Source: Cryptomeria japonica
Taxonomy: Eukaryota > Streptophyta > Pinopsida > Cupressales > Cupressaceae
NCBI RefSeq assembly: GCF_030272615.1
Contig: NC_081409.1
Coordinates: 619,427,255-619,491,254 of the forward strand
DNA: 64,000 nt
Direction: 5' to 3'
The position numbers were made by a program, and so were the translations under genes. This document shows positions 44,861-56,239 of this stretch, piece after piece (position 1 is the stretch's first letter; each line of letters opens with the position of its first letter). Below the pieces are notes generated by a model. The model ran no database searches and was not told where the DNA came from. It saw only the letters and a program-made list of their open reading frames with translations.

Positions 44861-46054
44861 TGTTAGACAATTTAGATAATCGGAAGACAACTAAGAGGGG
44901 GGGGGGGGGTGAATAAGTTGTCATAGATTACTAGAAGTATTAGCAATTTAAAATAACAATACCAGAACCCAAAATAATAATATCGGAATAGCAGTTAATC
45001 CAATTAATCATAAAGAATAATCACAGAATAAAATCCATCCACACAACACCAAGCTTTGTACATGGAAAACTCGGTAAAGGGAAAAAACCATAGTGGGAAG
45101 CCTACCCACTGTTAGATAATACTTCTACAATAAGTATGTAAATTTACAATTAAGGGGCCTACACTTGTAGAAAGGCGAACAATCTAGAGCACACTGCTCA
45201 TTAAAAAAGGAGTCAAACTAACTACATACAAATCTAGACTATAATCCAGAGAAGTGTTGAACTACAAAAGATAGCATCTCCTGTTCCTGAGTATAGTTTC
45301 AGTTAAACTCAATACCGAAGGACTAAATCCTCTTCTATAAACCCAATTCAATCTCCAATGATCTACCAACTCCTCTGCCTAAATGATATTACATTATTTG
45401 CATATTATATTCCTTGACCATGACCTCTTACAATAACCATGATGATCTACAATGAGATCTTACATCTTATTTATACAAAACCTCGACCGTAAACAATCAG
45501 GTCGGCTACCAAACAATAAACAAATTACATAATTACAAACCATGTCAGCCTTAGACTAAAACAAATAATATCCACACATAAGACATTCTAAAAATACAAC
45601 AATGTCGGTCCATAACCTAGATCAACCAGGACCAAGTATAGGTCCACACGCTTTAGTAATGATCTCCAAATAGACAGTCTTGAACATGATCACCAATAGC
45701 ATCCTAAAACTCCATCAGAAGTTGCACCAACAGCAATTATGCAATGCATCAAAGATCTCCATCAAAAGCTCTGTCGGTGAAACCCTCACCGGAATGAGAA
45801 ACCAATCTTCTAAGTAAGAAGGATATCATCCAATCACCAGATCAAAACCAACTAACCAAATATGAGTATAAGCATCATGAACAAGCCAATTCCATCACTA
45901 GATTATACTAGATCATGTCAGATCCAAGTTAATCAAAAAACCACTCAACCTGCCAGAACCACAAGGGTGCTGATAAAGCACCCGAACAACTAGTGTTGAC
46001 ATCAATGACAAAACATCAATGCAACACATAATCAATTGCACCAAATGGCCAACA
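44861..46054 (-). repeat. Copia solo LTR (1194 bp) in element G
   Basis: On the minus strand it starts TGTTGGCCATTTGG and ends TTGTCTAACA, with TATA-like TTTGTATAAATAAG near 45470. It is flanked by the perfect duplication GAAAG (44856-44860 and 46055-46059). Both flanks continue B-like sequence in register, so this is a solo LTR left by recombination between two LTRs. It belongs to the same family as H, I and J. Confidence 0.9.
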
Positions 46055-46391
46055 GAAAGAGATTCTTGATGAAGGATGACATACTTTTGAACTAATGTAA
46101 GGGGATAAGTTTATGATAGGTGTACAACACCAAGTGAAAAAGAGGTTGTAGGTAAGGACATACACCTCTTGTATAAAAAAGAATCCTTGAGTAAACAACA
46201 ACTTCACACAAGGAATGACATAAAATAATAAGAAAACACCACTCACAAAGTAAAAGTAGATCCTTATAAAGGACAGAAAGAGAAATCATTGTCCCCCAAG
46301 TGTAAGGACAATGAGAACAATTACACAACTTCTAAGGCGAGATTAAACATAAGCAAATGCACAATGTACTCACATGAATAAATATCCAATG
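46055..46391 (-). mobile_element. Element G interior, next piece
   Basis: On the minus strand it matches B from about 17690 to 18040: CATTTGCTTATGTTTAATCT, TTCTCATTGTCC, ATGTCATTCCTTGTGTG and TTATACAAGA. It is cut at 46391 by the giant LTR; its sequence resumes at 50552. Confidence 0.75.
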
Positions 46392-49327
46392 TGTAGAGCC
46401 CCTCCCCAATCAAGCTCCGGTTAACTCAATTGACCATGGTTGACCTCACTAATAAATACAATAATTCAATAGGATGGGCTATGTTAGATGGATAGATTGG
46501 TGAGAAAAGTAATTGAACTAGGCTATGAAATCATTTCACCTTGAGGTGTACATTTTGATGTGTTATGGATACATAACTTTATATGATTCTAGAATAGGAT
46601 AACTTTGAGATGATGTATGTCATTATTGGATTTGCAAGACTTTACTGTGATGATAGAAATAGGATGCATGTCTTATGTATGGATCAAAATTATGAGGATT
46701 ATGATAATTTCTTATGTGGATTTATTTGGATATAAGATATATCGATTTGTTTAAATGTAAATTGTATGCAGAGTGTTTGATGTGTATTCTTATTCATGTG
46801 TTTAATATTATATGAGGTTAATTGGAATTATTAATGTGTAATTGAGATGCATAGGAAAATTATCCATGTGACCATGGAAATATTATGGAGAACCAAGCCT
46901 AGACCTATGTACGTTTGTAAAACTATCGGTTGTCTATTTGGAGAGACAACACCCCGTATGTATCGTATTTTATTTGTGAAAGTAAATGTTGTGTGTGCGT
47001 TAAATTAAATTTATTAATTTGTGTAAATCCAACAAGAGACAAATTTCATGTGTAATTTTGTAATGTATTTTATTGTGTCACTTGACACGTGTTGATTTAT
47101 GTCTTGAATTTTGACTTGTCTCTTGAAGGGAGTTGTTTCAACCATAGCCTTTTCAAACATTTGAATGTGTTTCTAAAATTTCCTTGGGTAGGGAGTCTTT
47201 AGAATGGTCAACTCAGGTTTGACCCGAAAGTTAACTTCAGATGGGTTTATAAGGGGTCAAATGGACTCTTGGGGGTAGTTTAAAGGTGTTTCCTAAAGCC
47301 CATAAGGTATACTTATGGGTTAGGAGTGTTTTTAGGCATGTGTCTAATCCCATGTGACTGTTTAGTCACCTCAAAAAGTGAGTTTCCTAAGGTGAGAGAA
47401 AATTGAAATTAGAAGGTGCCATCTAGGTTAGATAACTTTCCTTTTGATGTGAGATCTTTTTTCCACTTTCTTTTACTTTTCCCTTTTCAGTTTTAGAAAC
47501 CTATGAGAACTCTCACTAAGGTCTTTTTAGGGAAGAATGAGAGACTTTGTGGGTAATCACCCACTCTCCATTTTTGGAGATCATGAAATTTTGAAAAGAA
47601 TAGTTTTGGGATAGAATTTTAGCAAAGTGTAGAAGGAAGAATGGTGGAATTGGGCTGCTCATCCTCAAAGTAGTTCTAGCAAACCTTTGGGTAGATTGAA
47701 GGTTGGATTGATCTTCTCCCTTTCATGTTGCATGTTTGTGTTGGAAAGATTGCTTGGTTGTAAAAGTTCTTTTCTTGTATTTTCTTTTGTGAAAATTATT
47801 ATGTGACCTATTTGTTATTTCTTTTATGCATTTCCCGTGATTTGGGAGTAACCAATGCCTTCTACTCTTGGGAGACTAGGATGGACTTGTGGGTGGTAGG
47901 AGTTTGATATCCCTCGAGTGAGAGACTCTCGTTATGAGTGTGAACTCAATGGGTGTATATGTGACCCTTGCTGCATAGCCTTGTGTATGCATTTGGGAGT
48001 CATAAGGAGGGAAAGTATGGCATGGATGCCTTGGAGGGCATAAGGATGTGGGGGTTAATGAACTTGTGATATATCTTTGCTTTCCATGAGGTGGCTTTGT
48101 GATCTACTATTCTTGCAGTCTCCTTAGGGTATTTGGTCCACTACCACCCATGTAAAAACATCACATTTTGTGATGAAGTGTAGCCTTGGTTGGGAAAGTG
48201 TTTGTTGTATGTTTTTCCCTTGATTGATGTGTTTGCATGTGTGTAACCTATCTAGGGCTTGGTTCTCCAAGCTCGAGGGTGGCTTCTAGTAAGCCTAGAC
48301 TGGGAGGTGAGCACTCCATGGTCAAAACCTTATGATTTATTTGCAGGTTGCTTGGAAAGAAGAGAGAAAGACAAGTTTGGAAGTTGTTGGTTTTACTTGA
48401 TTTGCAGAAAAAAATTAAGGAATGGAATACCATATTTTAATTGCAGCAATATAAAGGGAGAACTATATGTTGTATTTATTTTGAAAAAAGAAATGCATTC
48501 ATTTTATTTAAAGTCCTCATTTAATAGAAATGAGAGGCTAGTTGGATATCTCACCCATTTGTATTGTTGGCTATATTGTATTTTAAATACACTTTAAAGA
48601 AATGCATTGTTTTTTTTATTAATTATTATTTTGTTGCAAAAAAATGAAATGTTTATCTTTAGATTAAGTTCCTATAGTTAATGAAATAATATTTGTTGTA
48701 TGCATGTTAGTTTTGAAAATAAAAGTTCATTTTATCTCCTTATGCATAGTAAAATAATGGAAATGAGTAAAGTAATAAACTTGCATGTCAGTAAGAGAAT
48801 ATTAAAGCATTTAGTCCTAATTATTTATTTCCAAATACATATTATGGTTTAATAGATTTAACATGTCTATCTCTAAGGTAAATTTAAATGATTTCTAGTC
48901 TAATATAGTTGCTGTTAAAATTTATTAAATTTTGTCACTTTATTTATTTGTAGTAAATAAATCTAGAATTAATAATCCATCTCTAAAGTTAGCAAATAGA
49001 TTGTCAATAGAAAAAGAAATGCTTATTTAACTCTGTCAGATTTGAGAATCTGCTTTAAGTGATTTTAGAAAAAAAATAAAAAATAAACAGATTGTTTAAA
49101 GTAAATAAAAGAAATTTTGCCCTATTATCATGTTGTCAATATTTTAATAATTTCTATATGATTCAAAAAGGTTTTAAAAAATATATATAGATTGCTTAAA
49201 TGTGTGTGTATATATATATATAAAGATATAAATATATATACATATATTAAACTTCACATTTTATTTCTCTGTCTGTGAAACTTCTTTTTTTTTTTAAAAG
49301 AAAGGAAAAACTTTTTATACCACAGAA

Positions 49328-49462
<135 letters not shown>

Positions 49463-49555
49463 TTTGTATTTAAAAAAACAATATATATAAAAAAAGGGAG
49501 CACTAGAATTATTTTTTTAATCTAAAAAAAAAAAATATAAACCAAAAGGGGAAGC

Positions 49556-49855
49556 CTCGCCCCCCCCCCCCCATGTTGTGGGCGGCAACCCCCAGTGGTG
49601 GCCACAGTCGCCATTGTGGGCCGCAACCCATAGTCGGGGAGGCTTCACCCCCCCTGTGGGTGGCACCCCCCAGCGGCAGCGTAGCCAGGCTATGGGCCGC
49701 GTCCCACAATTGCGGCCAAGGCCGCACTATGGGTCGTGACCCACAGGCACGACTACGGCTGTCCCTGCGGGGAGCCCCTAGGGTCTCCTCCACCGCTGCC
49801 CCCCCTCCACTGTGAAAGACCTCCGTCACCCTCTGTGCACCCCGTGGCCTCCATT
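49556..49855. other. GC-rich block in the giant LTR
   Basis: About 300 bp of GC-rich DNA with repeated TGTGGGC(G/C)GC, CCACAG and GGGTGGCACCCC motifs, in sharp contrast to the AT-rich surroundings. It gives open frames on both strands but no recognisable protein. It could be a CpG-type promoter or repeat block of the LTR. Confidence 0.5.
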
Positions 49856-50546
49856 AATTGGTGGGATAATAATAATTTCTTTGGAAGAGGGTATCGTGGT
49901 GGAATTATATATATTCGAAAATAAATCCAAGATCTTGATCTTGCGAATTCATTTAGCCTAGATGGAATCTTATACTAAATAAAGCAATTAACATTTTAAC
50001 ATTTGACACTTCAATTTTCATTTTCTCGATTAATTAATATTATTACGTTAAAATAATATTAATAATTAACTTATAGATGCAATATTTAATCAAGTTATAA
50101 AGGAAGGAGGTATTATCACGGATGGAGGAAACTTGTCAGGAGATAAATAATTATTATTGAATCAAGTAATTATATTAATGCCTATTAGTAGAAGTTGATC
50201 TAATTAAGAATTATAAATTGCAACTGTAATAAAAGGGACATTCGATGAGAATATATTATTGTCCTTATAAATTCATTTTGTTTCATTTGTTTATAGGAGT
50301 TATCATAATTTGTTGTGTTAGGAATATCTTAACTTTGTCGTCTAGGAGTTTTATAGAAACCTAAGGCTTCTAGATAAATTTGTTCTATTCATCAGTCACA
50401 TTAGAAAAATGTATTATTATAATTTAAGGTTCCGCTTGGAGCAACCTGTTAAGTTGTCACATCTAATTAAGCATAGGTTGCATGTAATTAAGTGTTCAAA
50501 AAAAAAATTGTTGTGTGTGTTTTTGCCCAAAAGTTTGGCCATGGCA

Positions 50547-50591
50547 CAATGCAAGAAAAGACATTAATATATGTAAAATGCAACTCTATAC
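50547..50591 (-). mobile_element. Element G interior, last visible piece
   Basis: After the CAATG duplication, the minus strand reads TTACATATATTAATGTCTTTTCTT, matching B near 17650-17685. Copia I begins at 50592. Confidence 0.55.
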
Positions 50592-51823
50592 TATTGACAA
50601 TATGAAGGAATTGATTATGTGTTGCATTGATGTTTTCTCTTTGATGCCAATACTAGCTCTTATGGTTGGTTACTGACAGACAAATTTTGGTTATCGGTAG
50701 AAGAACTTGTGTTATCGATAGAAGGGACTATCAATTAATGGATACTATCGACATGTTTGGATCAATGAAATATGTTTGGTTTGATGTTTCTGGAGTATTT
50801 TTAGGTCAGTTGGTATTGACTTGATGATCCGATGCTATCATACACTCTAGTAAGCCTATACCAGTAAGGGTTTAAGGTTTTATCGACAAAGCTTTTATTG
50901 AGAATCTTTGACATGATGCATAAGTGGTGATGGTGCAGCTTCTAGATGGAATTTAGGATGTAGAAGGTGATTCTTGATTGTGCCTTGACTGATTGGAGAC
51001 GTTGCTTTGGCATGGTGGACCCAAATTAGGTCTATTACCTATCAAGGTTATGGACCGGTATCATGTTACATGTTCTCTACACATTACTGGGATGATTTAT
51101 GGATTGGTTAATATTATTTTTGTCTAAAGATGACATGGCATATCATTGTAATATGGATGTATGTAATGATCTTATTGTAATATCTTTTAGGTGGCCAACC
51201 TAATTGGTTTAGGCCTTAGGGTTTGTATAAATTGATGTAAGATCTCATTGTAGATCATGGTCGTGGTTGTGGAATGAAATATCATATGTAAAGGAAATTT
51301 GGTCAATCATAGGTGATCGAATTGGGTTTATGTAACAAGTGAAAGGCCTTCGGTATTGAGCTTAACTAGGACTATAATCAAGCATGGTAGATGCTATCAC
51401 TGGTAGTTCATTCTTCTGGATTGTTGTCCAATTATCTTGAGGTGGTTATAACCTCTCTGTAATCAGTGATACTCCTTTTTAATGAGCAGTACGCTCTAGG
51501 TAGTGTGCCTTCCTGCATGTGCATGCCCCTTATTATATCACATACTTTTTGCAAAAGTATCATCTGACTGTGGGTAGGCTTCCATCATGGTTTTTCCCTT
51601 TACCAGGTTTTCCATGTACAAATCATGGTGTTTTGTGGTATGGTTGCATTGTGTTAATTATCGGTTTCATTCTTATGTTTTATTGCTTACCGGTATCTAT
51701 TTTTGCTATTCCAGTATTCAATGTTTATGTGCTCCAGTTAAAGGTTATAAAGTGATTTGATTAATATAATTTGTTGACAAATGATTCACCCCCCCTCTCA
51801 GTTGTCCACTAGTTATTCTAACA
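50592..51823 (+). repeat. Copia I 5' LTR
   Basis: It starts TATTGACAATATGAAGG (aligned to TGTTGG of the solo LTR) and ends TTATTCTAACA, 1232 bp. TATA-like TTTGTATAAATTG lies near 51223. C-rich CACCCCCCCTCTCAG precedes the end, as in related LTRs. Confidence 0.85.
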
Positions 51824-51825
51824 AT

Positions 51826-51837
51826 TGGTATCAAATC
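51826..51837 (+). other. Copia I primer-binding site
   Basis: TGGTATCAAATC starts two bases after the LTR: initiator-Met type TGGTATCAGAGC with two mismatches. Confidence 0.7.
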
Positions 51838-51881
51838 TTTGGTCCTCTTCTGTACAAGATTAACCGCTTGAGGTAGACCCT

Positions 51882-53083
51882 ATGGCAACTAATACTTCAA
51901 ATCCACCAGCAACTATTTTCAGAAGAGAAATCCCTAAGCTTGACGGAACAAACTATGGGATATAGAAAATATGAATGGAGACTCATCTTAGATGTCTTGG
52001 CAAGGATATACACCTTGTGATCTGGCATCTGGCAATCCTGCTCCTATAGACTTGGACAAAAATATTGAAAATGATTGCAGAGCTAGATAAGCCCTGTTGT
52101 GTGCACTCAATGGTCAACAAATCATTGGATTGACTGATAAAACATCTGCAAAGGTTATGTGGGATAAATTGAAAACTCAAAATGAAGGTGATCCTACTGT
52201 CAAAATTGCTAAACTTGATGGTTACTAGATAAGATATGAGAGCTTAAAGATAAAAGATAATGAAAGAATTGCTACATATATGGAAAGAGTAAATGAGATT
52301 GTCATGGGAATTCAATGTTGTGAAGAATATTTGAGTGAAGATGAAAGAGTTTCTAAAGTCTTAAGAGACCTACCACCATCTCATAAGATGAAGGATACTG
52401 CAATCAATGAGTTGAGAACAATGGAAAGCACTTTAGTTAACAGAGACATTCTGATTGAGAAATTATCTACTTTTGAGCTTGAACCCTCTAGAGTTGCAAA
52501 ATCTGAACTTGGTTTTCATCCATCATCATCTACCGACAAAACTGATTGGAAAGCCCTATATGCAAAAGAATTGGAAGATATGAGGAAAGAGGATGATGAA
52601 TTTGAGCAACTTGAAGCCTTGTTTTCTAGAAGAGTACCTAAAGGACCGACGGGAAGTAAGTATGAAGGAAAATAACCTTTTAAATGTTTTGCATGTAATA
52701 AGATTGGTCATTTTGCATCTAGATGTCCTAAAAGGAATGCGAGATTTGAAGAAAGAGTTAATAAATCATTTAAGCCTAATCAGAATAAATATAGATTCAA
52801 GAAAAACAAACAATGCTACATAGTGGATGAGAAAGGAGTAAGTGATGACTCAGAGGATGAACCAACAAGAGAATTTGCTAGTGGATCCGGCAATCGAAAG
52901 GAATGGGTGTTCTATTCTTTAAAGGAAGATGAACCAGAACCTACTATCAAGAATGAAGAAAAGGCCCTAGTAGAAAATGTTGAAGACAAGGATGAATGGG
53001 TAATTGATAGTGGATGCTCACATCATATGACAATGGTGGTCAAGTTAGATTTGGGGATGACAAAGCATGTATGATCAAAGGTA
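51882..53083 (+). pseudogene. gag: Copia I Gag and protease start, truncated by J
   Basis: From ATG 51882: MATNTSNPP, PKLDGTNYGI, then a broken stretch (stops near 51964 and 51970 at TGG/CGA-type sites and a shift). The UBN2 gag core follows (DKTSAKVMWDKL, RYESLKIKDNERIATYMERV, LRDLPPSHKM; 52140-52430). The open part 52280-52675 ends in TAA, then the CCHC knuckle CFACNKIGHFASRC (about 52687-52728), an acidic linker and protease active site WVIDSGCSHHM (about 52996). A short deletion follows the HHM motif. The gene is cut at 53083 by the LTR of copia J; integrase and RT of I are not in the window. Confidence 0.88.
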
Positions 53084-54198
53084 TGTTAGGAACCGGAAGG
53101 ACAACTGAGAGGGAAGGGGTGAATCAATTGTCAATGTATTTAAACCCAATTATAACTTAATCAAACTTAATACTTAATACTGGTAAACCAAACTTAATGT
53201 CGATTAACAAATTTGCAGTTAATATCAATACTGGTGAAACTTAATGCATGAAACAAAAAGAGAAACAACATCCATAGCACATAACACAAATATTTTTGAT
53301 GTGGAAACCCTATAAGGGGAAAAACCACGGTGCGAAACCTTACCCACAATCAAATGATACTACTGCAGATAATATGCGTATACAAATGGGGTATGCACAT
53401 GTAGAAAGGCAAACCGCCTAGAGCGCACTACTCAAATGGTAGTCACAGTGACTACAATAGGATGGTTAATTCCTAGAATAATGTACTACTTCAAAGTGCA
53501 TCTGCAATGCTAGATTCAGTACCAATTTAAGATCTGATAAACACCTTCAAACCTTCCTTGAACCTTCAAATGGTTTCTTCTTGATTCTCTCTACAATCTT
53601 CTCATATGATCTTCAGCATTTGCACATACCACAATTCTACACCATAACCATGCCTTCATCTCATAAATCAAATCTTACATTTATACAAACCCTAAGACCA
53701 AATGTGTAGGTTGGCTCACTAAGAATATTACAATTAAATCAATTACAAATAAGTCTTGATGCAATATAACATGTCGGCTCAATACATTTACAACAATATC
53801 CAATCAAAAAATCATCTCCATTACATGTCATGCTGATCTGGAATAGATAATGTATACCGGTCCATAACCTAGACCAATCTGTCGATAACAAAAAATATGT
53901 CAACCTGATTGGACCAATAGCCAAATTACCAAAACCAAGTATCCAAACTATGTCTTTGACATAATCAAGTGATCTCCAGATGATAACAAGTCATCATCTA
54001 TTCTGGTGAACCATATAACCTATCGGTGAGCATATACCAGTGACTGTGCATAAGTCACTGACCTTGTCGGGGAACACAATGTGATGGTTCAACAGTAAAC
54101 CAATATAACCATAGTTCCAAATCAACAATATATATCTCCAGAAGGATAAGTGTTGACATGAATGAAAAAACCAATGCAACACATCCATAATACCAACA
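53084..54198 (-). repeat. Copia J 3' LTR
   Basis: 1115 bp. On the minus strand it starts TGTTGGTATTATGG directly after the PPT CCAAAGGGGGAGAT (plus 54199-54212) and ends GGTTCCTAACA. The flank AGGTA (53079-53083) would be one duplication copy; the other lies outside the window. Confidence 0.85.
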
Positions 54199-54657
54199 AT
54201 CTCCCCCTTTGGCATTGATGGCAACACTATATGGAAAAACATCTAAGTGCCAAACCAGAGTGCCAAAAACAAAAAATCAACAATCTCCAGAATAGATCAA
54301 TACCAGAAACCAAAATACAAAGAGTATATATCTCTCCCACAAAGAATAATATTTTTCCATAGATATCTCTCCCCCTTTGACATCAAATGCCAAATCAATA
54401 AAAAGTAAATACCAGAACATACAACCAACTACTCCCCTTGAGAAGTAGCTCTCCTCCTTCAAAGATGGAAAAAGATTTCTCTGTTAAATTATGTCGGTTT
54501 GATGCCAATCTCCAATCATCTAAGTCTCTGCCAGTGAGGGTATGACCCCATGGTACTCTCTGAGATATTCAGAGGTTTCCTTAGGCAAAGGCTTTGTAAA
54601 GATATCTAAAATCTGCTCTTTAGTATTCACATAAACCAGTCTTACTTCTTTTGGTTA
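54199..54657 (-). pseudogene. Copia J RNase H C-terminus, 3' non-coding region and PPT
   Basis: Near 54580-54650 the minus strand reads the copia RNase H tail (VRLVYVNTKEQ, DIFTKPLPKE), followed by non-coding sequence with AAAGGGGGAGA blocks. It is separated by element K from the rest of J at 62083. Confidence 0.8.
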
Positions 54658-56165
54658 TGTTGGCATATGTGCAAAGCATGATGAAACGATGATATTATAT
54701 GTTGTCATTGATGTCATTATGTTGAAGAGTGAACTGGTATATTGAAGTCAACAACTTGCAAAATAACTAGTATGATGTAGTGAACCGGTATATGTGAAAA
54801 AGTGAAGCGGTATGTTTGTCCAAGTGAACCAGTATGTTGGAATGTGCACTGGTATACGGAATATTTTTTTATCAAGGTTTCATATGGTATGACTACCAAT
54901 TGGTAGTCTTAGCTTCAGGGTTTCCAGTTGAAGTGTTCCAAGCCTATGTGACTCAACCAATGACATTGTGTGATGAGTTAGCATTGTAATGAAGAACAGA
55001 TTGTGTTGCCATGTCATCCTTTTGTGCATGAAGGATCTTGCATGAAGGAGATTGATCCTATATACCTCTGGAATGTGTGTAGTCTTTGTAAATGATGGAG
55101 AACATGTGATGGGTTATCAACCTTCAAGAAGCGGTGAAGAATGAACGATGGAGAATGTCTTGAGATCTATTCAAGACTGTTGTAATCAATGCAATGTGTT
55201 CAACGGTTAGGATTGAACCGATCAAATTTCTTAACCTAAATGTTTAGGGTTTAGGGTTTATTCTACTGACCTATCTATTTCGTATAAGGTCGATGTTGAT
55301 TTTCATATTGAGGTTGTTGGCAAATGTTGTGTGTGTATCTAAGTGTATAGATACGTGATTCTTGCCAAACCAGATAAGAGAATAGATATCTGTAGAGTGT
55401 GATTATAGAAGGAAGGAACTAAAGCGGATCTACATTGGCATTGAAGTGATATTACTAGATCATTGTAATACCTATTGACCTCTAACCACTTCAACAGTTG
55501 GAAAATCCCTTAACAGGGTAGCTTTAACCTACTTGTTGTAAATCCTTTAATAGGGTGACTCAAAATCTTTGAGTTCATGAAATCCTCTAACAAGGTAACC
55601 TTTAACAGGGTTTAACCCTTAACCAGGTATTTTAGCCATCCCTTAACTGGGTGATCCCTAGCAGAATCAGTTCCTAACAAAACCTATTGTAAAAGTCTCT
55701 AACCGGGCTAGGCTCCTAACAAAGCGAACTTCAAAAGGGTTCAAAGAATAGCTTGTGGGTATTCATCCCCACCGCAATTTTTCCCAATTGGGTTTCCACA
55801 TGAAAAAATATGTGTGTTATGTGTGATGCTTTTTCATGTGATGCTTTGTTATTTTCTGTCAAATAGTAAAGCATGTTGAACCAGTAAGTCTTTACATTTC
55901 TGTTGATGTATCACTAGTGTATGCATATGCATGAAGTGGAAATAAGATGATTAGATTGTGTGGAAGTTAAGAGTTACCAGTCTATGTCTTTCACATTCTT
56001 ACTGTGTTTAACTGGCAGTAATCTGGTTTAGACCAATGTTATTGCTTGCTAGTCAAGAGCAGAGTTTTCCGTCAAACTGGTTTAAGGAAAAGTGATTTTT
56101 GCCTATACTAATTCACCCCCCCCCTCTCAGTACCTGTTTGGTACTAACTGTTCATCATTTATTCA
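54658..56165 (+). repeat. Copia K 5' LTR
   Basis: 1508 bp, from TGTTGGCATATG to TTTATTCA. It has a telomere-like TTTAGGGTTTAGGGTTTA near 55242. A degenerate series of CC(C/T)TTAAC-GGG(T) units lies at 55500-55740. A C-run with CTCTCAG precedes the end. Confidence 0.9.
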
Positions 56166-56170
56166 TGAAT

Positions 56171-56182
56171 TGGTATTAGAGC
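56171..56182 (+). other. Copia K primer-binding site
   Basis: TGGTATTAGAGC differs at one base from the initiator-Met copia PBS TGGTATCAGAGC. Confidence 0.85.
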
Positions 56183-56239
56183 ATCTTCCAGGACCTCTGT
56201 GCTGTAAACTTAACCACTTGAGGTAAAGGTCCTACTCTA

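Noticed and set aside
49509-49924. GC-rich frames on both strands
   Set aside because: No domain; open only because of high GC in a short block within the giant LTR.
55240-55262. Interstitial telomere (TTTAGGG)
   Set aside because: Only about 2.5 units, and it is present in both K LTRs, so it is part of the LTR rather than a chromosome end or fusion.
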